Origin: Meghimatium bilineatum
Taxonomy: Eukaryota; Mollusca; Gastropoda; Stylommatophora; Philomycidae
NCBI GenBank assembly: GCA_034231615.1
Contig: CM067315.1
Coordinates: 32,693,735-32,757,734, forward strand
Direction of reading: 5' to 3'
Length of the DNA: 64,000 nt
The position numbers and the translations under genes were made by a program. Positions 1 through 12,600 of the stretch are shown piece after piece. How positions within the stretch are numbered: the stretch's first letter is position 1; every line of letters starts with the position of its first letter. A model generated the notes under the pieces. It was not told the DNA's origin, did not search any database, and saw nothing but the letters and a program-made list of their open reading frames with translations.

Positions 1-110
1 TGGTATTCCTATGACCCTGATGAGTTAAGAGGTGTTTCCTTGTAGGGCTTTGTGTGCTGAATGTGGTATCCCTATGGACCTGATGAGTTAAGAATCTGAT
101 TATTATTATT
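1..110 (+). repeat. LINE 3'-tail remnant ending in ATT repeats
   Basis: Contains a tandem pair of 'ctatg.acctgatgagttaaga' and ends in tattattattattt. The phrase 'ttgtgtgctga' followed by a TTATT-type tail recurs near 1750-1815, 14640-15110 and 42230-42295, which marks it as the 3' end of a common non-LTR element. Confidence 0.5.
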
Positions 111-485
111 ATTTCTCATATCCACTTTTTATATTTTTTAGCCAACCCATGTATTACTACCACCTGAAAAGAGGAAAAAAGATTGTTGTATTGCCATCTG
201 CCATGTATATTGTAAAAGTGGATTAAGGATGTTGGGTCTGGCTGTTGAAGGTCAAATTGACCCAAAAAGAAATTCTGAAGTTGGGTGTGCTATGCAAAAA
301 CATTCTGTTATCACAGCTAAGCTGTAACCTATTACATAGTGTTACATAGTATATTCAGATCGAATGTATTCAGACTACCTTCTCCTAACTAACAGGAGTT
401 AGAGAACAAACTGAGAAGAATAAATCCATGGAGCTGTCTTGTGAATTTGTATACCAATATTGAAAGTGACTTGTCCAAGGTTCAG

Positions 486-605
486 ATCTAACCAAAATGT
501 TGATGTCCACAGATTTATGAGCAAACATATAGACAAATTGATCCCAGATGGTAAAGCCAATAAAGTCTTCTTTCCACTTTGTGGAAGAGCTGTGGATATG
601 AAGTG
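486..605 (+). CDS. TPMT: TPMT-like exon, first in window (FFPLCG motif)
   Basis: Encodes ...HIDKLIPDGKANK followed by VFFPLCGRAVDMKW and ends TG|gtaagt, in phase 2. Two acceptors are possible: ttcag ending at 485 or ccacag ending at 512. The upstream one is preferred because NVDVHRFM in the same frame resembles the family's residues before this motif. Confidence 0.8.
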
Positions 606-3600
606 GTAAGTCTCTGTTTTAGTTGTCTTTGATTGTTATAGATTCTATATTACATACAACATTATAATAAGGAAGGTTTATTGTATAACAGAGGTTTGCA
701 TAAGTTGAAGGATTGCAGCAACTCCTGCAGAAAATGTCATGGATAGCACATTTTGATTATCACACAAGGCATGTCATGGATGGCACATATTAAAGCCCAA
801 GTGATGATGCCATAGATGACACATTTTAATTATCATGCAAGGTATGTCATGGATGGAACATTTTGATTATCATGCAAGGTATGTCATGGATGGCACATCT
901 TATCAAGCAAGGTATATCAAAGATGGCACATTTTAAAGGTCAAGTGAGAATGTCATGGATGGCACATTTTAAAAGTCTAGTGAGGATGTCATGGATGGCA
1001 CATTTTAAAAGTCTAGTGAGGATGTCATGGATGGCACATTTTAAAGGTCAAGTGAGGATGTCCTGCATTTGTTCTAACTTAACTTTCACTATCATTGTAT
1101 ATGGCTCTGACACTGTCTGATAATGTTCCTTTTACCCCATGCTTTTCTAGAATACTCCATAGTAGTTCACTATTTATTCAGTCGAGAGCTTTCTCCTGAT
1201 CTAATAAAAGCAATATTCATTGGGTTTTTGTATTCTATTGTCTTATTACTAATTTATCCTAGTGAAAATATTGTATCTGTACATCCTCTTCCTTTTCTGA
1301 ACTCGAACTGTTCCGGACTAAGCACTGGATCTACAATATGTCTTATTACAACATCTGCTATGTGAAGATGAACATCTTTAGACTTGCCCATACTGCAAAG
1401 AAGTTGAATAAAGCAATAAAAAGACTATATATCTTGAGTTATTTCATGTAGAATTTATCACGTTATTTCATGTAGAATGTATCACACGTTATTTCATGTA
1501 GAATGTATCACACATTATTTCATGTAGAATGTATCACACGTTATTTCATGTCACAATGGAATTCTGGTCACAATGGAGTAGAATAATTTTTGCTTGCCTA
1601 TAAATCAAGTTCTGGAGAGGATTTGGAAGCTACCAAGTAAAATTCTGCTCATGGAAATGCTACACTTCGCTGGAGTATCAGCACAAACGATGAATAGTTT
1701 TAATTGTTCTAAAACCAACTGTATTATTGGTGAGAATATTGATGTTTGGAGAGCTTTTTGTGCTATCTCCAGTGTGGCACCCTTATGGGCTATGGGTCTT
1801 ATTATTATTATTATTAATGTAAAGTTAGTTTATTTATGTTTAGAGGATTAAGAAACACAACCTTTATATAAAGTTATCTATATATTTATAATTTTTTACA
1901 ACAGTCTCTTTTATTATTGATTGTCAAGTTATGAAAACATTTGTTCTGTATTAGGTTAGCTGACATGGGCTTCATTGTGGTGGGAGTAGAAGGAGTTCCA
2001 TCAGTGATTGAAGCTTTTATGAAAGAACATGGTCTTGGTTTCACAGTTGAAGATGTTCCCCAAGTTGGAAAAAATGCTCAAGTTTTTAAAGTAAGTGATA
2101 TATTGTCATTTTGGTTATAATGTCATGTGGTCTTATTTGTACATGTTAATACTTTGCTGATAAGCAATTCAGATCATTACTTATCTCACATTAACCTTCC
2201 CAGATTTTTTCATTGCTTTTATATTTATCTGATCATCCATGTGGAATTTGGGACCTTGACCTCAGGGTGCAAAGAATAGGGTCACTGTCTTATTTTTAGA
2301 TAGTCATGGAAGGTGAGTAAAGAAAGTTGTGGGATGAGTTGACAACCTGTTACCTGTGAAAAAAATCATTGTCACTGCCTGTCTTGCCTTAATTTTTTAC
2401 TTGTGTCTTTCAAATAGTTCCCATGGATGACAGAGAGATACAGGTCAGTGAATATGGCACCTTTGTCCTTTTAATGCAGACTCCTAGGTGGTAAGGAATA
2501 TTAGATGTGCCATCACTACAGATGGGTCAACAGATCAGACGGAAGAATGATGAACTAGCAGTTCAAGATGTATTTACTGCAGTCTTGGCAGAACGTGATG
2601 ATCCTGGAATACTGTCACACTGGAATGCCTCCATTTGGGGAGTAATCTATCTATTATCTTTTCCCAGGTGGTTTGTTACCTACTCTTGCCGTTAAACATA
2701 AGGGTGATTGGAGCGTGAGCTTGTGTTCCAAGGCCAGATGTCTGACTATGACTGCGCTATGGTCATGTTTGTTCAGGATGTTTCTGATCCATCTTTTTCA
2801 TGATCTTCCTCTGGTTTTGTACTCTGATCTCATTTGGTTATATGCCTGTATGGGCAACTTGTTGTGATGCATTCTTATAATATGGCCAAAGCACTTGATC
2901 TGCTGCCTTTCTATGTATTCTGTGCAAGGCGTTATACCTATTCATTCCCTAATGTCTTCATTTCATAATCTATCGAGCCTGGTAACCCCTGCAGCTTTCC
3001 TCAAGCATTTAATCTCAACGTCACTATCTTTCTGTAATGTGAAGATGAGAGAGACAAGGTTCGGCACTGGTAACAAAGTATTGGTAGGAATATACTGTAA
3101 ATCATTTCCATCTTGATCTTGGGATGAAGAAGAAGTAGTGGTGACAGTTGGTATGTTACTTCATTTGTCTTTTGACATCTCATCTCTAAGGTAATCATGC
3201 ATCCATAAATCCCCCTTAACACAACCATACCTTTGAGACAGCAAAGCTTATGCATTTGAGTGTCATCTCAGTTACTCAAGGAGGACCTATACCTTTGTCA
3301 GAAAGCTATGGACTGTTACTTGAGAGCAACCTGCTTATAGCTAAAGGAATTATTTCATCATCATATTTATGTGATATTTGCAAGATAACTCGTTTTATTA
3401 TTTAATGGAGAATGTATACTTCTTCAGTGTTCATTCTCAAACTCCCACTGGATATCTCTTGTAGCAGGACCATGGTCCTACTAGATTTCCAGGAGGATTT
3501 AGTCCAGAGAATGGAAATGCATTGTGTCGCCGTTTTATTTGCGTCAATGGCCCGACACATCCATCTTCGGTGGTGAGAATGTATACAAAAAAATAAATTT

Positions 3601-6600
3601 TGTAAAATGTGTGAATCTGCATTGTTATCATTTTTGTATAAACACACTGCAATGTTATACTTTTCTTTATAAACACACAAAGTACAGATGTTATACTTTT
3701 CTTTATGAACACACAGAGTACATATGTTATACTTTTCTTTATAAACACACAGAGTACATATGTTATACTTTTCTTTATAAACACACAGAGTACATATGTT
3801 ATACTTTTCTTTATAAACACACAGAGTACAGATGTTATACTTTTCTTTATAAACACACAGAGTACAGATGGTCAAATCAGAATCTATTGTTGTGATATCT
3901 TGGACTTCACAAGGTCAGTGCAATTACATGTTATTGTTTTAGCCATAGAGGCATATTTATCGTAACATTTTAGTATCACAATTTTCTTTAAAAGTGATTG
4001 GTAGAGGAATCATCGTCAACATTCAATCAAATCCAAATGACATGGAATGTAGACTGTTATCTTACCATTTTTTAGGTTTGTACACTGTTTGTTTTGTAGT
4101 TTTTTTATAACGACATGGTCTGTTTAAACTGTCTTGTATATTGTTATCTACATTTTTTCATACCTGTACTCTATAGTCTGTGCATTCATTGTAAAGCTGA
4201 TCGACATTGTGGTCTAGCCCACCGAAGACAGATGCATCTTGCTATTGGTGCAAATAAAATAAGCAACACAACACAACACATTTCCATTCTCTGGACTACC
4301 GATACGTTCTGCTGGAAATCTAGTAGTACCATGGTCCTGCTACGAGAGAAATTCAGCGGGAGTTTGAGAATGAACAATGAAGTAGTATTCTGGAAAGTTT
4401 TTTTTTAGATAATAGACTTTTGCTTTACAAATGCAAAATTCAGTCATGCTCAATGATTTAATCTTCTTCTTGTGTTCACTCTCAAACTCCTGCAGATTAG
4501 CAGGATGTAATTCAGAGACCAGAATGCTGTTATGTCATGGTTTACAGCTTAGCTGTGATGTCCGTACCTTTTGGCCTAACACATGAATTAACTGTTGCCT
4601 CTGGGTCACTTTGACCCCTAAATTAACCTCCTTAGTCACCTTGTACAACATGCATAGCCAGTAGCAGTGTTTCTATTATTTGCTCCCCCTTATGGGCTCC
4701 GGCAACAAATGGACGACATTGTATCTGATGAGAACTATTACATACTAGGGTACTTCAAATGAATACCTTAAATATTTTTTGGGGAATATATTCTGAAAAA
4801 GTACAACACAATTGTCTTGTTCTTCTCTTTTTCGTTTATACTCCTATATGCCTTGCAGTGTCAAGGGTTGAAGGGTTCTATGGAGATGGTTTTTTTGTGT
4901 GCTATATATATATATGTGTGTGTGTGTTTTCGTTAACTCTTTTATTTCTGTAATCCATTGTTTGCAAGGTCTTCCCCCTGGCTTTGCATTCATTGTGTCT
5001 GTATAGTAATGCATTTTGAGGGGTACTGTCTGATAGTAGTCTATAAGCATGCAAAAACCACTTAATCTGTTGTCTTCTGATGTAATCCACAATTGACATA
5101 GTGTTTGTTAGTCTTCTGATGTTTTCGTTCCTGGTTCTGTCTCTTATTGTTACTCCGAGGATTTAACATAGACAATTGTATCACACTGGAAATGCTCAAT
5201 CCAGCCTGAGAATCCATGAAAGGTTTCTCAACACTGATTTAGAACAGTTTTACTTATGCATATGATCATTTAATTATCTATTAATTTATTTTTGTATTAT
5301 TTCTCGTTAGTGAGCTTGAAGGAAGCATAGATGCAGTGTGGGACAGAGGCTCACTTGTAGCACTATATAGGAAGGATGTTGCAGGGTGAGTGACTGCTGT
5401 GTTTCTTGTAGCTCTGATTAACCTTTAGCATGCCATGTTTACAAAAATGTAATTTCTTTCCAGCAGCCAGATTCTTTTTTGAGAATTTGTGTTATTGTTG
5501 GTGGCTGTGTTAAAAACGTGATAACTTTTTTTTTGTTAGAGATATTTAAATAATATTTGTACATATTAATAAAGAATTGAATTCTGCATATATTGGTGTG
5601 AATTTTGTTTTTGTGTGTGTGATACAAGATGTGTGAGAAAGTCGTAACGACGTTTTTCACAAAAATAGAAAAAATTATAACAAAAAATATTTAAAAAAAT
5701 TAAATTTCTGACGTTTTGGGGGGAAATTTCTTGAAGTGGCAACAGTTGATACAGACCTAATTCTACAGTATTTATGGTAAAATTGTCATATTTCACTAGG
5801 GAAAATGAATAAACATTATATATTTGTCATAAAATCATTCTCTAAAGCTAGATCTAGTCCACAACTGAATCGCTCCAAAACAGTTATTGTTTGAACTCAA
5901 AATATCCTTTAGCACTCTAATTTACAATTACATAATTTCTCTCCTGCAACTGAATTAATTTTTTGGAAATGTTACGTAATCGTTGGTGTCTGTTTTGAAT
6001 ACGTGATAACGTTTTTGTTGTTAGAGATATTTAAATAATTTTTGCACATATAAATAACAAATTGAATTCTGCATATATTGGTGTAAATTTTGTTTGTGTC
6101 TGTGTGATTCAAGGCGTGTGAGAAAGTTCACAGAGAAATCATTTTTTGGGGTATGATAAATTTTGCGGATGATAATTTTTAAAAATCATGCAATAAAGTT
6201 AGAACATTAAAACTCATAAATGTTCAGACATGAATAAACTTTCCAAAAAACATTTAACTCAAGTTTTTGTTTGAAATGTTTCAATTCCATTTATTTTATG
6301 AATGATTTTGTCTAACAGTGTTAGTGCTATGCTTCCATCAGTTGATTCTGGATCCGCAGAGCCATTTCGTATCAATTTATGACTGCAATTATTTGAACCA
6401 TGGTCCAATTCTGTATCTCTATTCCCCATCTATATGACATGTCCTTTATAGAATGTTGTCGTCACTGCCACTCTGTATGCCTTTCGGTTCTGTGCAAAAC
6501 GCCCAGCTTCTTCTAGTGTCATGTTCAAATGGTCTTGATATCCTTTGTCCATCATAATCTTGGTCTGGCTCTTGTTCTCTTACCTGGAACTTTCCCCTCC

Positions 6601-9600
6601 ATGATTACTCTTTCTAAACCATTGTGCCTCTTTATATTTCCAAAAATATTTTTGCTTGCACTTTTTGATATGTCCAAAATATGTTAGCTTATGTTTTTTA
6701 TATGTCAGAAATATATATGCTTGTGTTTTTTTATGTCAGAAATATGTTAGCTTGCATTTTTTGATAGATTTGAAACTCATGATGACCACAAATAAGTTTA
6801 CGATTATTCTGTTTTATCGCTATTGCTCACTTCATCTTCTTCTTTAGCGTTCATTCTCAAATTCCTGCTGGATCTCTCTTGTACGAAGACAATGGTCCTA
6901 CTAGATTTCCAGCAGGATGTAGCCAAGAGAATGAAAACGCATTGTGTTGCCGTTTTATTTGTGACAATGGCCCAACACATCTGCCTTTGATGGATATTTC
7001 TCACTAAATCTGTAGAATCAGAGTCATTTATATCCTTGGGTATCATCAGATACATGACTATGTTGAAGTGTTCATTAAAAAAAGTTATACAATCATGAAA
7101 CCTCCGATTATTGATGTTATATCTAATCATGGACCTGCCATATACAAATTTTTTAATAGATGGGAAGTACTGCACTGAATAGTGCTGGTGTTAAGTTATC
7201 AAAATTCCCCATGAAAAAAAAATCACATTTCCAGACAGAAAAATTGTTTGTGTCAGTGAAAGCGACTGTGTGCTTTACAACTTTTATCGTCTGCAGAAGC
7301 AAAAGTGTTAATGTCATCCAATCATGCTACTATGTGCATGCTATGACATGCAATCAGCATGTCCGTTTAGCAACCAGGGACTAGACTTCTAGCTCAGCGT
7401 GCAAAGATTAAGTCCAGTATCTTCTTTCCATGCATGTCATAAGAGATGACTGAGGTAAGTTGGTAGAATGGGCTGACAACCTGTGAAAAAATCTGTGTCG
7501 CTGCATGTCTTGCCTTGATTTTTACTTTTGTCTTCTGTCAAATGGTCCCCATGGGATACAGAGAGATGCAGGCCAGCAGACATTGAACCTTTGTCCTTTT
7601 GTAGCAGACTGCTAGGTGGCGGGTAATATTAGGTGTGTCATGACAGAGGTAGATCAACAGATCTGACGGGAGAATGGTGACTTAGTTAGCCTAAATGTAT
7701 ATGTTGCATTTCGGGTGAAACATGATGATTCTGGGATACTGCTATACTGGAATGTCTCCCTTCGAGGACTAAACATGTATCCATGAACTCCCGATCGCCA
7801 AATTTGGTCAGTAAAGTTTTAATAATGTTTAAAATTTCATTGCTGTTATTCTGTCTGTTTTCCTTACCAGATATGTTCAAGTCATGAAGAACATTCTAAG
7901 TTCCAGAGGTCGAATTCTGTTAGAGGTCTTTGAATACGATGTTTCTATATTTGCAGGTACGATCAAAATATATAACCATCAATAATTCTAATTTATCTTT
8001 GGATGTGGTAACTGTTATTAATTTAACTTATATGGTAAGAATGGGCTATGGTAACAATGGGCTATGGTAACAATGGGCTATGGTAAGAATGGGCTATGGT
8101 AACAATGGGCTTTGGTAACAATGGGCTATAGTAAGAATGGGCTATGGTAAGAATGGGCTATGGTAAGAATGGACTGTGGTAACAATGGGCTACATAGAAC
8201 AAAAGACAAATATATTCATGCAGCAGCAAATAAACAAGTTTGCAGGCTATCAAGAACCACTTCTGGCAGTGGTGAAACGGCATAAACTTGTTTGGTTTGA
8301 ACATGTAACGAGACATGATTCACTTTATAAAATTATTATTCAAGGAACAATTACAGAAGAGGTAAAAGAAATCCTGGATTGAAATCATGGCCTGGGCATG
8401 ATTGACTACGACCTTGACTGGCTATGGATATCCTGGGCATGATTGACTACGACCTTGACTGGCTATGGATATCCTGGGCATGATTGACTACGACCTTGAC
8501 TGGCTATGGATATTATTATTATTATATATTATATGGTAATTGAGGAAAGCTGCTGGGGTCACCAGGTTTAACAGATTACGGAATGAATATATCAGGGAAA
8601 GAATAGGTATAATATCTTGTACAGATTACATAGAGAGAGAACAGATCAAGAGGTTTGGCCACATTATGAGAATGCATCACAAAAAGTTGCCCGTACAAGC
8701 ATATAACCAAATGAGATCAGGGTTTAAAGCCAGAGGAAGACCACAGAAAAGATGGATAGAAAACGTCAGGGACATCCTGTACAGACACGGTCATAGCACA
8801 GCCGAGGCCACACATCTGGCTTTAGAACGCAAGCTCGAGCTCCAATCACCCCTACGCTTAACGGCAAGAGTGGATCACAAACCACCTGGGGACAATGGTA
8901 AGTGTCCATCAGTAATAAGTAAGACTGCAGTAATGCTGTATAACCAATGATGTACTTATGCAGAAAACAAGGTAGTTGTACCTTTGACAAACAGACTATA
9001 AGACTCAGACAAAAAAAAATATAGAAGACAGTATACAAAATATACTAAATCAACATTTCAACCATAAGGTCTTTCTCAAGGTAAATATAGAGAACACATG
9101 ATAAATATAACAGTAATATCACAAAGACTAGAATGCTGACATTAACCAACAGAAAAATATAAGGTAACAATAATGCACATACATAAATTACCTCATATAC
9201 TATTATCGATGTAAATTAAAAACATGAGTAAATTATAACAAAATAAAACTATCACAAAACAAATTTAATGACAACACAAGATGTCCCCTCACACTTCAAC
9301 CAATATAAATGAACAAATGGTTTATGACTTTGATGTCTTTTTCACCATCCATGATGGCTTTACATGCCAGTAATGTTACTTACGTCAGCATTTGTAAACG
9401 CTGTGATATATGAAATGATATGAAATATATCATGAAAACTGGCAAGAGACTAAGTGACATTTTATGCCAACATCTTAACTCTATTAACAATAGATCTCAT
9501 ACTTCTGTTACTATATATGTTAACAGTGCTAATTACTTTGGTGCCCATAACATCCAGGTCGCTGCAATCAAATCTTGTTCCACAGACGATAGTTCTAAGT

Positions 9601-12600
9601 ATGCACTTGAAAATCATTTTCTATTGCAGTATGGTACCCTTAAGCCAGGGCTATTCAAATATACTTACTCTGGGGCCAAAATGTAGAAAATGGGGATCAT
9701 CATGGACCAGATTTATTTTAAAAAATTGAATAATTTTATACATTTATTTTTTTTAAAACTTTATTTCACTGTTTTAGCAATGATCCGCGGGCCACTTACT
9801 ATGCCTCCGCGGGCCGCCAATTGAATAGCCCTGCCTTAAGCCCGTTAGTCAATACAAATCAATCATTCACTTAGAGTGGGATTGCTATATGGGGAGGAGG
9901 GTGCATCTTGTGTTGTCATAGTTGTTTTATTTTGTTGTAATTTTCCCGTGTTTTTAATTTGCATCTATATGAAAGTACATGAATTATTTGTGTATGTACA
10001 TCATCGTTAACTTTGATTTTTCTGTTGTTAACTAGTCATTATGTATTCATCCTGAGAAAGACCTTATGGTTGAAACGTTGATTTAGTCTGTTTTGTATAC
10101 TGTCATCTATATTTTTTGTGTGTCCGTTAGTCAACGGTAAAACATTGTTGTGTTCTGTTGCAAGTACCGTAATTATTATACAATATGTTTTGTTAAATGA
10201 AAGAGCAGAGTTAACAGGAAATCACCTTTAGCTTATATTTATATTGTCCATAATTTAGCTATGATTGTCTTTAGGTTAGCTTTAATAAGATTAGTATGAT
10301 TAAATAAAACAATGATAGGAAAGTCTTAAAAATTCACAATTGGGGCTGACTTTGTTTTTGTGAACAATGATAGGAAAGTCTTAAATATTCATAATTGGGG
10401 CTGACTTTGTTTTTGTGAACAATGATAGGAAAGTCTTAAATATTCACAATTGGGGCTGACTTTGTTTTTGTGAACAATGATAGGAAAGTCTTAAATATTC
10501 ACAATTGGAGCTGATGTTTTTGTGACAATAGTTCATTTGGTTTAATGTGGAATTAGCCATTGTCTTCTTATATAGGCCCCTAATTAGCATTAAATACTTA
10601 TTGTTTTGTATGTAACATTATTTTTTTTCTATTTTCAGATGTGACAGGGCCTGTAAAATATCCACCACCTTACCCAATGTATGAGGAGGAAATAAAACAA
10701 TTGTTTGGTATGTTTAGTGTCAGTTTGTCACCATTGCAAAAGTTGCATCATTACTTAATAATGTACTATCCCAGATAAGCTATGATTGGTAACATTATCC
10801 CTACAGTTGTTATACGAGGCGTGTTCAAATGAAAACGGGACTTGTGGATTTATTTAAAAAGTATCATACGCAATTTAATATTTTCAACGGAATTGAACAA
10901 AGCAACCACTTGTGAATAAGAATGCACCTGGGTTCATCAGAAAAAATCTCCGTATGCATTTAGGCAAGCATCCCACTGTTTAGGTAGACGTCGAATGCCG
11001 TCCGAGAAAAAGTTGCGTGGCTGTTCTCTGAACCATGTGGTCACCGCTGTCTTCACGTCTGCGTCGCTGTTGAATCGCTGTCCCTTTAGTGCTTTCTTCA
11101 ACGGTCCGAACAAATGGAAATCACACGGGGATAAATCGGGACTATAGGCTGGGTGATGAAGAACTTCCCAATTCTTCTTTGCCAATGTTTCCTGCACAAT
11201 TTTTGCGACGTGCGGACGAGCGTTGTCGTGGAGAAGAATCACACCTTGAGAAAGTCTGCCTGGTCGCTTAGCCTTGATGGTCAGTCAGTACTGCTTTATC
11301 AAGCACGGCTATGGCTTCTTCTGTTGCAACAATATGCGCCTGACCTGGCCGTGCAAGATCTGCCGTTAACTCACGTCCGTCTTTAAACATACGCACCCAC
11401 TCCATCACTCTGGTCCTCGACAAACATTTGTCACCATATGCTGCCTTCATTCTCCGATGAATGTCTACTGCTTGACATCCTTCAAATGAAAGAAACTGGA
11501 TCACAGCACGCTGATTCACTTTGGACGGGTTCGGAATCACACCTGCCATATTGTTAACAGTCTTCTGCAGCACATATGCATGCTGGGAAGATGAACACGT
11601 GACCGTATGTAAATTATTGGATACTCATTACTAGTGCAAAATGTCATCAATATCAGTGCGCTCTATCACGCGTGGTGTAACAAGTCCCGTTTTCATTTGA
11701 ACACGCCTCGTATGTCTGAGGTATCATAATAGTTTCAACAAGTTTTAAAGTTGGTCACTAAAAGATATATAACAGAAAATCGATGATCGTTGATTTTGGT
11801 CAGTAAAATGTTAAAGAGAGCCAAATCTCCACGTGTGACACTTAGCATATCTATTAGTGATATATATTCTCAAGGTCAGTTTAATTCATTCTAATTCACT
11901 AACGCTTGTCCTTTACGATACTATAGATCTCTCTGTACCTTTACCTTTTCTGACACAGTAAAAATATTTTAAAACCATGTGTGGGTGTCTGATCTGTATT
12001 TTATTTGTGTCCCAGGCATTTCATTTCCTTGTTTTAATTTCCTCATTTATATTATAGATGCCTGTTCATGGACTAATTTCAGTGTTAGAAACTCTTTGAA
12101 CATAGTTCATTTGAAAAATTCTTCTCAAGCATCATCTTTTGAAGTCAATTAACCCTTTAGCTGCTACGTACATGTTTACTTCTTTCATTATCTCACTGCT
12201 ATTGATGAATTAACCCATCTTTTATTTGTTTTCTATCTCCTCATTGTTAAAAAATTTCACTCTGAGTGAGAGATGTTACAATATTTCATATACAACTGAA
12301 ATAGATCAAGTATTGATCCCTGGAGAAGTTACATTATTTCATATAAAACTTGAACATGTCAAGTCTTGATCCCTGGAGAAGTTACATTATTTCATATAAA
12401 ACTTGAACAGGTCAAGTCTTGATCCCTGGAGAAGTTACATTATTTCATATAAAACTTGAACAGGTCAAGTCTTGATCCCTGGAGAAGTTACATTATTTCA
12501 TATAAAACTTGAACAGGTCAAGTCTTGATCCCTGGAGAAGTTACATTATTTCATATAAAACTTGAACAGGTCAAGTCTTGATCCCTGGAGAAGTTACATT

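Noticed and set aside
2181..2270. Extra TPMT exon after acceptor ccttcccag
   Set aside because: The translation (IFSLLLYLSDH...) does not resemble the family, and the expected residues are supplied by 3861-3913.
3402..3875. Minus-strand open frames of 139-157 codons with KEKYNICTLCVY-type repeats
   Set aside because: They are the reverse reading of the 36-bp minisatellite joined to a SINE-like repeat; the array length being a multiple of three keeps several frames open.
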